Shown: piece by piece, positions 35,256 through 46,720 of the stretch
How positions within the stretch are numbered: the first letter of the stretch is position 1
How the letters are laid out: each line of letters starts with the position of its first letter
Source: Filosporella fistucella
Taxonomy: Eukaryota > Ascomycota > Leotiomycetes > Helotiales
Length of the DNA: 64,000 nt
Direction of reading: 5' to 3'
NCBI GenBank assembly: GCA_030077755.1
Contig: JAQJZZ010000014.1
Coordinates: 682,001-746,000 of the forward strand
Notes under the pieces: generated by a model
The model's input: only the letters and a program-made list of their open reading frames with translations
What the model was told of the DNA's origin: nothing
The model's database searches: none
Translations under genes and position numbers: made by a program

Positions 35256-36583
35256 CTAGTCGAAAGTAATGGCTGCCTTGATACACGTCTTATTTCGAAT
35301 GGCATCTAGTGCCTTTCCGAAGTCCTCCAACTTGTATGTGTCAGTGACGATTCCCCGGACATCGACTTTCCTCGTCTCCAGGTAGTGTACAGCGCGTGGA
35401 AGGCACCACATTTCCGAAAACGACCTATCGATGTTAGGCAGCTACGTTTCAATGGGAACAACAACTTACCCAATCATGGTGATCTCGTCACTGAAAACTC
35501 GGCTGGGCGAGACCTTGATCAAAGCCTCTTTCTCATAAACACCATAGTAGATGAGTTTGCCTCCTCTTGTGCAATAGTCGATTGCTTTCTCCAGCATGGC
35601 ATGGGATCCTGAAGCTTCCACCACAACATCGAAACCATATGGATACTTCGCCTTCAAGTCCGCCCATTGCTTGCTTGCATCTTTTCGGTCTAGGTCGACG
35701 TATTCATCAGCACAATTGAGCTTCTTTGCCAATTCCATCTTTGGTCCGGCGTTTGAAGCCAAAACCATATGTGCTCCACCGTTAGCCTTCAATAGTTGTG
35801 CAAGACATAGGCCAGTTGGGCCAGAGCCAATGAGCAGAATGCTTGACCCAACTTCAGGGCGGATCCTGTCCATACCATGGACTGCGCACGAGGCAGCTTC
35901 GAAAAGAGAAGCTTCCTCCCAAGACAAGTTTTCGAAGTGGAAGAGTTTCTCGGCGGGGTACGCGCAGTATTCAGCAAAGCCTCCATCAACTATTGACAGC
36001 CGTTAGTAAGGTTTTCGCCATAGCAAATGCCATACTTACGATGCACACCATGTGCCAAAAAGTTTTCGCAGTACAGCAGCTTCCCTTGCCGGCAGAAATG
36101 GCAGTGTCCACAAAGCTCTGAATTGTCCGCGGTAACTTTATCTCCAATCTTGAAACCCTTTACATTCTCTCCAATCTTCACAACGATTCCACTTGTCTCG
36201 TGGCCTGTTACAACTGGCATAGCAGAATCGAAGTCACCATTGTGGATATGAAGATCTATCGCAGATATAAGCTCGTGGTTCACTCCTAGGGATCAATCAA
36301 GGCGAGGTGAAGAGAAGTCTCCTCATATGATCGCCCAGAAGGACTGGACTGAACGTACCTGTGCCACAAATGCCGCAAGACTTGACTAGATTGACGTTAG
36401 ATAGGCATGCTTATAGCGCGGAGCCGCAATACCTTTGATCAGAACTTCATGGCCCTTTGGTTGTGGGACCGGCATCGTCACCAAGGAAAAGTCCTTGACC
36501 TTGTTGTATCTAATCGCCTTCATTTCAGTCGGTACGACAAACTTTGGCGTTGTGCCATTGCTGGTTCCATTTGTGGCAGGCAT
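35256..36583 (-). CDS. Zinc-dependent polyol dehydrogenase (arabinitol/sorbitol type)
   Basis: Five exons (36583-36433, 36385-36359, 36255-36040, 35989-35470, 35424-35256) give 360 residues. The second exon is only 27 nt; joining it restores CGICGTDLHIHNGDF, the catalytic-zinc cysteine loop. GHETSG has the zinc ligand His-Glu pair, and CGHCHFCRQGKLLYC carries the four structural-zinc cysteines. LLIGSGPTGLCLAQLL is the NAD-binding Rossmann motif. The N-terminal MKAIRYNKVKDFSLV resembles fungal D-arabinitol dehydrogenases of the medium-chain family. It would oxidise a polyol to a ketose in the cytosol. It is transcribed away from the sugar transporter across a shared 733-bp promoter, and lies tail-to-tail, about 150 bases away, with the regulator. 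Confidence 0.93.
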
Positions 36584-36742
36584 TTTGAGGATTTCTAGGG
36601 AATCTTGAGTGGAAAGAGAGGATAAATGGCAGGAAAGTGTTTTTGAGGAATTATTTATCGCGCCCTCAGCTCATATATATGCCAGCGCGTCTTGCCACCC
36701 CGATTTTTATTTACTTTTCTTATCCGTTTATCTCACCCGATT

Positions 36743-36755
36743 CCCCGCTGTGGGG
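36743..36755. promoter_or_regulatory. Paired CreA-type sites (dehydrogenase side)
   Basis: CCCCGC at 36743-36748 (minus-strand GCGGGG) and GTGGGG at 36750-36755 both fit the SYGGRG consensus of the carbon catabolite repressor CreA/Cre1. Confidence 0.5.
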
Positions 36756-36760
36756 TTTGA

Positions 36761-36778
36761 AGGAGAGCAGTGCTCCGA
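36761..36778. promoter_or_regulatory. Candidate regulator site 1 (AGG-N11-CCG variant)
   Basis: Reads AGGAGAGCAGTGCTCCGA. It shares CAGTGCNCCGA with sites 2 and 3 at the same spacing, but has A in place of the first C of the left CGG. Confidence 0.55.
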
Positions 36779-36826
36779 CAGTCTTCCACACAATTGTACC
36801 GCCAAGTCACGTGGCGTCTATTTCAT

Positions 36827-36844
36827 CGGGGTGCAGTGCCCCGA
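36827..36844. promoter_or_regulatory. Candidate regulator site 2 (CGG-N11-CCG)
   Basis: Reads CGGGGTGCAGTGCCCCGA, nearly palindromic, with CGG and CCG triplets 11 bases apart, the layout bound by Gal4-type zinc-cluster dimers. Confidence 0.65.
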
Positions 36845-36942
36845 AATCGTGAAATGCCACAAACTGTGACCAAGATCAAGTTTCGCTTGATTTTCATGAG
36901 TCGGAAGACGGTTGCTTCGGGTAAGGCATGAATCTTTAGCTT

Positions 36943-36960
36943 CGGGGCACAGTGCGCCGA
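36943..36960. promoter_or_regulatory. Candidate regulator site 3 (CGG-N11-CCG)
   Basis: Reads CGGGGCACAGTGCGCCGA inside a 21-bp near-palindrome from 36941 to 36961 (TTCGG ... CCGAA). Same triplet spacing and core as site 2. Confidence 0.65.
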
Positions 36961-37034
36961 ACTGGGCTCCCCCAGGAGTGGGTGAGGTTTGCATGGATTT
37001 GACCCAGCAGACATTCGTCTGGAGCACTATGTTG

Positions 37035-37077
37035 CTGGGGAATGAGTTGAAGCTAGCCGATTGTGGGGATCCTGGGG
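37035..37077. promoter_or_regulatory. Three CreA-type sites (transporter side)
   Basis: CTGGGG at 37035-37040, GTGGGG at 37063-37068 and CTGGGG at 37072-37077 fit SYGGRG. The last two are only three bases apart in the same direction; closely paired sites are the effective arrangement in known CreA targets. Confidence 0.55.
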
Positions 37078-37316
37078 TACGAAGTCTCTTCTTGTTGTGA
37101 GCTGATACGGACATAGCTATCTAAGTATATAATCCTCACGATGCCTCGAAATCGATGATCTTTTCATTCTTGTTATCCTCACCACATCTCCCACTCTTGG
37201 CATCATCTCGGGCCATTGCCATTTTTTAGTACTAGACTATTGGACTTCATTGGCTTGAAATATCAAATCCTTTCACCCTATTCCACTTGATCAAACTTCA
37301 TTCTAAATCCGACGTC

Positions 37317-39466
37317 ATGGTTGCCGGTGGTGTTGCCATTGCTGGCGATATCGATATTTCTTATGGACCGGCTGGTATTATATCTATCTTGCTTACGGAC
37401 TGAATTGTTCTGACCTGTAATAGGATATAAGGGTCTTGTCAAAGAGCCCTTCATTTTCTTCATATCATGCTTTGCCAGTATTGGTGGTGTCCTGTTTGGG
37501 TAGGCAGACCAGAGAGTGCCAATGTTGGTGCAACAAACTGACCAATATCCAGTTACGATCAAGGTGTGATATCCGGGATTTTGGTGATGAACAACTTTGT
37601 AAGTCTTACCAAGTCGATTGATAAATTTATTCTGATTATCTTGCAGGCGAAACAATTTCCTCTCCTTGCGAACGATGCAACACTACAAGGCTGGATGGTT
37701 GCAGTCCTTACCCTCGGAGCAATGTTTGGAGCATTTGCCAATGGTCCTATCGCTGATAAGATATCTCGTCGCTGGGATCTTCTTCTCGCAAACGGCATCT
37801 TTCTTGTTGGATCTATCATACAAGCTGCAGCTGTCAACATTCCTATGATTTTCATCGGGAGATTCATTGCTGGTGTCTCCATTGGTCAACTTTCAATGGT
37901 TGTGCCTCTATACCTTGGTGAACTTGCCCCGCCCAATATTCGAGGGAGTTTGATTGCTCTACAACAGCTAGGCATCACTGTGGGCATCATGATTGCTTTT
38001 TGGTAATATCTCTATGCCCTGCCATCGGAATCATGCTGACGGAACAGGTTGGATTATGGAACCCAACACATTGGCGGAACAGGCGATGGACAAAGTCCCG
38101 CAGCATGGCGCTTCCCTCTGGCTCTTCAATGCCTTCCTTCTATGATCCTTGCAGGAGGGACTTTCTTCCTGCCGTATAGTCCAAGATGGTTGATGAGCAA
38201 AGGTAAATCTGCGAGCCAAAGTCATTCGTAGGTTGTCACTAAGTCCCCGCAGGTCGCGAAGAAGAAGTCATTGCAACCCTCTATCGCATTCGCCGTGTTG
38301 CACAAGGTGATCCTCGCATCAACCTCGAGTTTCTCGAAATAAAAGCTGCCTGTATCTTCGATAGCGAATCTGTCGCTGCTCGCTTCCCTGGTATCAACTC
38401 TCGTTTCTGGCTCTCCATTAAACAATACCAAGAGCTGTTCATCGTCCGCCATCTCAACCGTCGTCTTATCATCGCATGTTTGTTGCAGATAATTCAGCAA
38501 GTATGCATCCTCTTCTTTTGTTCCTTCACTTCCATTTTACTGCCAAGCGAGTTCCATCAGCTTCCGGGCAGGTTTCAATCTGCCAACCTAGAACTTTCTT
38601 GATAAAGCGCAATGCTAATTTCCCACAGCTTACTGGTATAAATGCGATTATCTATTACGCTCCACAAATTTTTACTGCCATCGGTCTCAGAGGGAACTCG
38701 GTTGATTTGCTTGCCACTGGTGTTGTGGGAGTAATCAATTTTTTCAGCACAATTCCAGCAATCATGTTTCTTGATCGATGGGGACGAAGGAAGGTGCTGA
38801 TTATTGGTGCTATCAATATGAGTATTGGTCACTTGATCGTTGGCACATTGTTTGCCATCTACAAGGATAGCTGGGAGACTCATAGATCTGCTGGATGGGC
38901 CGCTGCTGTCTTCGTCTGGTTCTTCATCGCAAATTTTGCTTTCTCTATTGGTGTGTATTTTCCTCTCTTCAGTGAATGCGTTTTTCTAATCTGTGAATAG
39001 GATGTGTCAACTGGATCATGCCATCTGAGATTTTCCCCCCTGGTGTCCGCTCAAAAGCTGTCGGTGTATCTATCTCCACCAACTGGCTGTTCAATGTATG
39101 CCTCTTTCGTCACAACCGATTGTACCCATTACTAACAAATCCCAGTTTATCGTCGCACTCATCACACCCCGAATGCTCAAATCCATCACTTTTGGTACCT
39201 TCTACTTCTTCCTCGTCTTCTGTCTCATCCTCATCGTCTGGGTCTACTTCTGTGTTCCTGAGACCAAGGGCCTGCGCATTGAGGAAATGGATGCCATATT
39301 CGGAGGAAACCAAGGTGCGGCAGACATGCAACGTATTGCGGATATCAGACGAAGATTGGGCATCACAACTGGCGAAATGGAGAATGGAGATCGGAAGGGA
39401 AGCGAAGATGGAGAGGGAAGTGATGGGAAGGGTGTAGATTATGAGGTTACTCATAAGGAGACTTAG
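37317..39466 (+). CDS. MFS sugar/polyol transporter (sugar porter family)
   Basis: Nine exons (37317-37374, 37424-37499, 37553-37598, 37647-38002, 38048-38202, 38253-38500, 38629-38950, 39001-39095, 39146-39466) give 498 residues. Family hallmarks appear in order: GGVLFGYDQGVISG in helix 1, GRFIAGVSIGQLS, PLYLGELAPPNIRGSL, SPRWLMSKGR, QQLTGINAIIYYAPQIF in helix 7, DRWGRRKVLI, PSEIFPPGVRSKAVGVS and VPETKGLRIEEMD after helix 12. Twelve membrane segments are expected. The C-terminal 60 residues are charged and cytosolic. It would bring a sugar or polyol across the plasma membrane by proton symport; its pairing with a polyol dehydrogenase suggests a polyol such as arabinitol or sorbitol, which is inference. 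Confidence 0.95.
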
Positions 39467-39675
39467 GAGGTTGACATAACGTGAGAACTGAGGAGTGATG
39501 GAGTTGAAGTGGGCAGGTGTAGTTATAAGCTGGCCATGGAATTCTGGCACGTCATTTGCACTCAAAGAAAAGAACTCATAGCCAAATAGAACAATTTTGA
39601 TATATACTGGAACTCAGCAATTACCCCTCTCATTCTGCATCTATACACAAATTTTCTCCTCATTTCAAGGTAAAT

Positions 39676-40617
39676 CTACTCCCGCCTCGCCATCTTCTTC
39701 ATAGGCATCGACATGGGGCTGATCGTGACGTCGACACAACTCTCATAAGTCTGCCTGGCACCAGTTCCATACCACCACCATTGCACAACCTATTTCATGT
39801 CAGCTTTCTTTCTCCTACATATCTTAATCTCCTCATCTCCGTCCTCTCTTGACATTTCTGTTTCCCAGGCAGGGAGATCTTAAAGCCGAAAAAGGCGGAA
39901 CACAGGGAAGAAATGAGGGAACTTACACAATCACCAGCAACAGCACATGCACTCCCCAAATCAGTTGGGATTGTTATATCAATTGCAGTGTTGTTGACGG
40001 GGAGAGTGGTATATTTATTATTGGCGTAGTCGTCGAAGAAGATAAGTTGCTTTCCGAGGATCTTGTTGGTTTTGGTTGAGACGATAGAGACATTTGCTGT
40101 TCCCTGTTTTTGGTGTCAGTCGTTTTAATTATCTGTTCTTCTATCCCTTCTGTCCATATCTCCAATCCGAACCCTGGATATTTCCGCAGTTATTCTCCAT
40201 TCATTTTCCACCACTCAACACGCAACCCCAAGACCTTCAAAGCAACTCCTACTCAATTGACCAAGAATGAAGAAGAGAGATAGGAAGCCATACCGTATGC
40301 TTAATCGTAACCTTAACGTTCAAACTCATCTTCTGTCCTGGCATCAACGCCACCACATTCGCCTTATTATCCTCAAACTGCAATCCCCGACATAACCACA
40401 AATTACACTTCTCAGCGCTATAGCTCTTATCCTTTGCCGCTAGCTCTGGTAATCCTTCCACATGACTTGTCAAATCAGATTTAATATCTTTCGTTACGGC
40501 TGAGCCGCAGGCAGCGAGAGAAGCATCGCCAGGTCCACGAGGTGTAGGTTTAGTAATTAGACCGTGGGAGAGGACTCCTGGGATGAGCAAGAGGGGTGAG
40601 AGGAAGGAGAGGTGCAT
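39676..40617 (-). CDS. Secreted chitin-binding type-4 / LPMO-like protein
   Basis: Three exons (40617-40294, 40103-39927, 39789-39676) give 204 residues. A signal peptide (MHLSFLSPLLLIPGVLS) is followed directly by HGLITKPTPRGPG, so the mature N-terminus would be a histidine, as in copper-dependent monooxygenases. Further markers are HVEGLPELAAKD, CNLWLCRGLQF and, near the end, CVVQWWWYGTGARQTYESC. This matches a fungal family annotated as chitin-binding domain 3/type 4, whose enzymatic activity has not, to my knowledge, been settled. Six or more cysteines suggest a disulfide-stabilised fold. It could bind or oxidise chitin or another polymer outside the cell. It ends about 210 bases from the end of the transporter gene (tail-to-tail). 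Confidence 0.85.
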
Positions 40618-41920
40618 TTTGAAGATTGTAAGATGGAGAGATATACTGGAAAGGCGAGAGGAAATGAGGGATTTACTACAAACTTGTGGACTTGCGGGGA
40701 GGAAGTAGTTATTTCTATGAATTTGGATGGGGATTGGGCATACTGGGGATTTTTCTTATCTGATCAGGCTGTTTGGTGGCGGCTAACCTGGGAGAAACGA
40801 GGTAGGGAGGGTGAAATGTGGAGGTGACGGCACTTGGGATATAGATGGGAATTAATTTATTTCAGCAGAGATGATTGGCGGGAGATTAGAGAGGAGATCT
40901 GATTTCAAGAAGCTCGTTTACAAGACGATGAGTTTTTGTGCAGATGCAGACGAGGGGCGACTTATTAATTGAGATATGAAAAAGCTTTTCTTTGTGAGAC
41001 GACTCATCAATTGCATGCTATTGATAGCATTGCTTTATTTCTATTCTCTAGTATATCAAAGTTCCTTGAAATCGCATGTAAGAAAGATGTCTGTGTGATA
41101 TTCAGACTTCAATCAAAATCCCTCGATTTCTGATCACCTCACTACCGAGCTCAAAATCCCCGGTTTTCCCTCCACACCCCAAGATTTCACACTCTTCCCC
41201 ATCCACTTACCAATCAAGGGATGGTTATGGCATTCAATCACAAGATCGGTACCTGTCTCGCCTAGGTACAATATAGTGCTCTCTGACAAATATGGGGTGC
41301 ATTTAGGCGAAGATATATTAGATTGATTCACTTACCCATATTGAGCCGCCATTGCTTGTTTCACGCTTTATACCCAGGGTCGTCATCAATGGTATGCTGA
41401 GTGAGATTTTTGTAATGGAGAAATTGATTTGAGATGGTATTTGGAATTGATGGTATGTCGCGAAATGTGCGATTTGAGCTAAATAGCAAAAGGAGCCTCT
41501 TATTAAGATTATAAATATTTTAATGCTTTAATATTCTGTATAATTTTTGTATCATATAAGTACCACCTTCATATGAGCCAGAGTACCTAAGCGTAAGTCT
41601 CTAGAGCTTATAGTTATTTAATCGGACTTAATTATCATAGGGGATTTGGGAGTTTGAGAGCCTAAAGAAAGGCCTGTGGCGGACAGACTTAAGATCTTGA
41701 GCTCGCAAGAACATGAGTACGTATTCGCTTAGCTAGCTCAATTGCTGAAAACTTACGTTCAAATTTACATATATCCTATCTCCCAATCTCGGGGTTTGGG
41801 TTTCTCGCAGCAGGGCCCCAAAGCAACGCCTAATTGCCTTAAGTTTTCCAGACTTGCAGACATTGAACAGCAGAATCCCTGAGCACGCCCAAAGCATTGA
41901 TTTGAAAACCTACTATGAGA
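40618..41920. other. AT-rich intergenic, one doubtful small frame
   Basis: Promoter of the LPMO-like gene, then AT-rich sequence. On the minus strand near 41390-41140 a short spliceable reading (TILYLGETGTDLVIECHNH) has good GTAAGT donors, but I cannot complete a gene from it. Confidence 0.3.
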
Positions 41921-42588
41921 TTAACTTCGTATTGCCTCCAAAAGCCTCGCGTCGCCCAGTATATGTACCATTTGGACTTGGACAGTGTTGCCGCAGAATA
42001 TCTGTGGTAGTAAGTCTATATTGAACCTAGTGATTTGAGCGGAGATCTTTACACCGTGGATTTTGATGGGTACAAAGGAATTATTAACGGCGCACATGGA
42101 GACAGAGAGGAGACCCTCTAAGCTATTGTAGTTATCGCCGAGTTTGCAGATCACTTTCTCGATTTCGAAAAGACCAACTCCGCTTCTCTATTTGGGTAAT
42201 AAGTATTAGATAGATGCACAATAAAGTGTTGTTCAAGTATGCAGCTGATCATACCCTTAATACCTTACGGATCCATGCATCACGTCTAGCAATCCCATCT
42301 TCCTTTTCTAAGAGAGTAAAAGACTCTTCCGCAGTTATATCGTCGTTTTCGAGTTTTTATGCCCTCATAATAAGGTGAGAAAATTTCGAGCAATACTTAA
42401 AACTTCGAGGCACAAGTTTGACTCGACAACTCTCCCATCCCTTCCTTCTCTGCCAACGCCTCTGCGGCAGCTGTTGCATCCCTATACCCGAAGATCGAAG
42501 AAAAGAGACTGCGAAACCTGCGTAGGAACTCCATTTCTAATTTGCTGAGTTTGATATTTGATGTGCCAAACCCCCCACCCCTCCCCAA
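41921..42588 (-). CDS. Unresolved hypothetical gene, possibly broken
   Basis: Three protein-like pieces run along the minus strand: 42588-42397 (FLRRFRSLFSSIFGYRD), 42356 to about 42257 (KLENDDITAEESFTLLEKED), and 41921 to about 42200 (EKVICKLGDNYNSLEG). The last two join in phase through a GTATGA-CAAATAG intron. The middle piece would start at an ATG at 42366-42368, but codon 4 is TAA (42357-42359), and I found no convincing splice from the first piece. Either an intron escaped me or the gene carries a nonsense mutation; CAA to TAA would fit. No family recognised. Confidence 0.3.
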
Positions 42589-43053
42589 AATTATTCGCGT
42601 TAAGTAGTATATTGTGCCGTTATTGTCGCCCCCTAGCCTTTTTTGATTTCGTTTGTACTTGGATCCACCGAACAGAAGGTAAAATAACTAGCTCTAACGA
42701 GCCGAATAGTTATATGATTAGGGACTGATACCAAAAAACTATATAGTCTAACCCATACCTCTTGCTTCTATCAAGAAATTCTGTCTCTTTCTGCTTTCAA
42801 AAATTTGGAACAATACTCAGACACTAGATACAGGGCTATGATCGCAAAAATGTTATCGCGATCAGCAAAAGGTTGGGAATTGGCGTGCTATAAATTATAG
42901 ACAGAGCCCGGAAAATCTAGGCGAAAACAACCAACTCGTAACGCAGAACTTACCGTGTAACCATCAAGTACATATTTACATCCCTGCAAGGGCTGGAATA
43001 CATCCACTAAGCTATGTACAGGTTTCAACCCCATCAGACTCCCTATCTTGGAT
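42589..43053. other. Intergenic, AT-rich
   Basis: No supported feature; short frames only. Confidence 0.3.
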
Positions 43054-44624
43054 TCAATCATACTTGATGTGTTCCCACTGATATTCCAATTGGTGATCTT
43101 CGCCATACTTCTCAATGTAACTCTCTCGCCACCCTCTCACTTCATCACTCACACTATCGGCTTCTGCATGCGCCACAGGCAATTTACTCTCCTCTTCTCG
43201 AACCCTTTTTCCTACGAATTCGATAGCCTCTAGAGTCTGAGCTCGATTCCTACCATTATAAGATTTTCGACGGGGGTCCCACAAGGATATTCGCGTAGAC
43301 TTTGCGTCCTCGCTGGCAAGGATTTCGTCTATCTTAATAAGATCAGATTTCCAAGTTTCAATTGTTGTCTTGTCTCGCTCCAAGTTACTTTTCAGCTCCC
43401 GAAGTTTACGTATCGGCTCAGCTGCAAGCCACTTCGACCTGTTGTCAATATCCCATGCGATGCGTGCTTTGTCAAATGCTGTGCCATCAAATTTATCTGG
43501 CCATCCGTGTTGCTTGTACAGAGATCTGTAGGTGTCTCGAGGCAGCGCAGTCTGTTTTCCTGAGATTAGATTATGCTTGCGAGAAACGATGTGAAATTCA
43601 AGGCAAGTGACTTACTATTCGATCACCAGTTGGAAAGCCGGGCACCCATTCCAAGCTTCTCACACGCTCAATGTAATCTCGCAAAGCTTCAGTCGCAGGC
43701 CTTGAGCTATATGTCTCAATTTTGGCTCTGGCCACACGGCTTTTGGAAGGTTTCGCCCCTTCTGCATACTTCCCTCTTGTCACAGGATCTATACTACCTC
43801 TGTCCTCAAAACTACCATCATGGTAGGTGTGCTCATTTCCACTTCCGGATCCGACAGTCCATAAGTTTCCTGCATTCAATTAAGTCTCACACACCTCGTC
43901 TCAGCACCAAGAGAAACAGATACTCACTTGTGTTTAAGTCTAACACCATGATCCCACCATGTGGAATACTGTCATTTGGATGATACCAATTGATTCGGTC
44001 AACGCTCGTAAGGGCCAATTGCCAAGGTTTCAACAATGGGCCTTCAAGATCTTGTTCCACTTCACCGAACAATGTTTCCTCCTCGGGCAGCTCCTGGGTA
44101 TCACCATACCACGGGTCTCTGCTTCTCATCAGACTCTCGTCATTTCTCATATCCGCAAAAGCTGTGGTTAGCACCAGCTCATTATTATGCCGTAATGCTC
44201 TCCATCTCGTCGCTGACATGATCGGCTCATCCCGGAATCCATACATAGGACCTGCTGATGTCGCTACGTATGGTAGAATCTGAAGTAATGTAATGGCTGT
44301 AGTTGAGAGACCCATTTTAGATGCCAGGGTGGTGTTTATGGAGGGATTGGAGTGTGGCGGGTAAGCGATGGCATTGGGCTTGATATACTTCATCCTTTCA
44401 AGAAGAGAATAGAGTTCTGTCATCAGATCTGATATTTGGAGTAGCCATGTCTCATTCTCCGTAAGAAACGGCTTGCGCCAGGAGCGAAGACGAGAGGGGC
44501 GATATGCCCAGAGGAGGTAGGAGATCATGCACGTGATGATGACGAGTTTGAGGTTCCGACTGACGTTTCTGCGAGAGACTCGCGCGGGAGCGTCGAGGGG
44601 TGGGAAGATGGATTTCTCCTTCAT
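43054..44624 (-). CDS. Hypothetical single-pass membrane protein
   Basis: Three exons (44624-43928, 43869-43616, 43551-43054) give 482 residues. A basic N-terminus (residues 1-24) precedes one hydrophobic segment (LKLVIITCMISYLLWAY) at about 26-42, which suggests a type II anchor. A second hydrophobic stretch (TTAITLLQILPYVATSAG) lies near 110-130. The middle is acidic with Trp/Pro-rich motifs (DPWYGDTQELPEEETLFGEV). HGGIMVLDLNT is followed by NLWTVGSGSGNEHTYH, which could be a beta-rich unit resembling those of SMI1/KNR4-type or propeller-like proteins; that is only an impression. The last 170 residues are charged and helical, possibly a coiled coil. I do not recognise the family. The reading frame across both introns is well supported. 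Confidence 0.72.
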
Positions 44625-45302
44625 ATTGACAAAGAGTTTATCTAGGACGCATTTGCTGTATGAGAATTTACTGTGTCATATTTGTACAGTGGTCGTGCCG
44701 TAGAAGCCAAGAGTAAAGTGGAGTAGCGTTTCCTATTTTCAGCCACAAACGGCTAGCTCAGGGGTACTCAACTTCACACTTTCAATTTGTCTGTGTTTTA
44801 TTTTATTTTATATCTTCATCTCCATCGCTTTGGGACTCTCGCTTTGATAGGCTGCTGTTCCCGGAATGGCTATACAAGTGTCCCCCAGAATCTTCGATGC
44901 TAGTGTTACCTAAGTATGTCACCTTCAGTGAGTGAAGGACAAGTCAAAGCTTAACCCACCTTTAACTTTAAAGCTCATTCCCTTCTATTTACTCCACTCT
45001 ATACTTATTGCTTCAACTCCGTCGTTTCAGCTGTCAGGCTCAAGTGCTTCCTGCATGTCGAGAAATGGTTACATACAAACAGGCTCAGCAGCGGCACATT
45101 AGACCAGCACGTGATCTGAACCAGGCTGCAGATGCTTTGAATCAGCTTACCTCCACACTCCTCTCACACTCACTGATTTCTTGCTGATCCTAACATATTG
45201 TTCCCTGTCGCTACTTTGCTCAAGATCTATCTTTGTATAATTCCTCCTCCTCGTGTAACGAAACACACTCTCTTGCCAGCACCGCACAATTTACGAATCG
45301 TG
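44625..45302. other. Intergenic, no gene seen
   Basis: Upstream region of the membrane protein and of the HET remnant. No supported feature. Confidence 0.3.
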
Positions 45303-45854
45303 ATGCTCTTTACGCGTGAGCAGATCCAGGCTACCTCAGCCTCATCACGCACAGTAAAACAGGACGGAAGTTGCAAGTCGCAACTTCGCCGATATGGGGC
45401 AAAATTCCCATATCAATACGTGCAGCTCAATTTTGATCGAAAGGAGCTTCGGTTTTTAAGACTCTTTCCAGGAGATAGAACGTCTGCAATTCAAATCGAG
45501 ATTTTTCACGCTGCCCTGACAGAGTATCCGATGAGAGGATACGAGGCACATTCATATGTCTGGGGTTCTTCCGGAATCACCCATGAAAGCATCATCAGAA
45601 ATTCACAGACCTCCAACATCGAGACAGTATTTAGGGACGAGAAAGGACGGCTTCGTTCTCTGACCAAACCCCGTCAATTTCATGTAATCTCACAAAATCT
45701 TTGGATAGCCAAGTTCGACACTCATGTCAACCAGTCAATTCTTCGTTTGACTGCTTTTGTGCTACATACTCCATGCAGCAGCCAGACCTTTTGGTTTCTG
45801 CTCACATTTTCGTTCATAAATACATTTTTTTACTCAGCTCTCAATATGCCCTAG
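45303..45854 (+). pseudogene. Truncated HET-domain remnant
   Basis: The frame starts MLFTREQIQATSAS and carries the beginning of a HET protein: LRLFPGDRTSAIQIEIFHA, then YEAHSYVWGSS (compare YEALSYEWG in the gene at 11933-13993) and FHVISQNLW. After NLW, where relatives continue into the ALRHLR ... WIDALCINQ block, the sequence turns into unrelated residues and a hydrophobic run ending at 45854. The rest of the HET domain is absent here and in the next 800 bases in any frame. This is best read as a 5' fragment left by deletion or rearrangement. A short expressed protein cannot be excluded. Confidence 0.65.
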
Positions 45855-46720
45855 CTCCATCCATACAACTTTCAATTGTTGTCAGCTGTTGTAATTATTC
45901 AATATGTCAGACAGACCGAGAAGCCAAAAAGTGACCATTGAATTATGCACAAGCTGTGCTCTAAATTAACGGTGGCAAAGTGGCATAACATATCAAGTTC
46001 CACTAGTTGTCCCATTGAACATCAACGGTCCTGATGGCTTACTTCAAGCCATGTCTTTCCTTACATCACTTAGACAATCGCTTCAGATCAAGGATCTACA
46101 TGTTTGAATTCAACTGAAAATTTTCTATGAATTCTGTTTCGTTTCCTTGGTCGATGGAATGCCGAGATTTGATATTTCATTTGAGGCTTGCAGCGGCGAG
46201 GGCTTTCTTTGCACTCTGGACTGACTCTTCTAACTCCACCTACGTCGCTGTAACTTCAAGCCCAAGTGTTTACCCGTCCGTCTAAATGCACATATGAGTT
46301 CGGGAGTTGTTCTTTTATACAAATACCGTTCATTCTCGAAAATTGCCTATTCGGTCCATTCAACAATGTTTCGTTGTCGCGTATGGGTTGGAGACTATAT
46401 TACTCTCGGCATTAGCGTTTCGAGCACTGCCGACCAATCCCTCGATTTAACCACTTAATTAAAACTATGCTTTCTTCAAATTCTCGTATGCCAGTTGGCC
46501 ACCGTTTCGTCAGATGATGTTAACAATCCCTGCTTTTAGTAATTTCAATTGATTTACGATCGTCGGGATATTTTCACAACCCCACATTTTGGAGAGGCAA
46601 TCAAAAGCTTGGCCTAAATGCCCAGCTTTGATAATTATAAGAAGACGGGAAGAGAGCCACATTACCAAGACTTACCTTGGCTTCCATACCGCTCACAGAA
46701 ACATCAAACAAAATTTCATC
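45855..46720. other. Intergenic, no gene seen
   Basis: Between the HET remnant and the DUF1996 gene. No supported features. Confidence 0.3.

Larger units (their letters stand above)
36584..37316. promoter_or_regulatory. Bidirectional promoter of polyol dehydrogenase and sugar transporter
   Basis: 733 bases between divergent starts. TATA-like boxes face each gene (minus strand 36673-36680; plus strand 37126-37132). Between them are three related 17-bp sites with the shared core CAGTGCNCCGA and several CreA-consensus hexamers, described separately. Small frames here are not genes. Confidence 0.7.
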
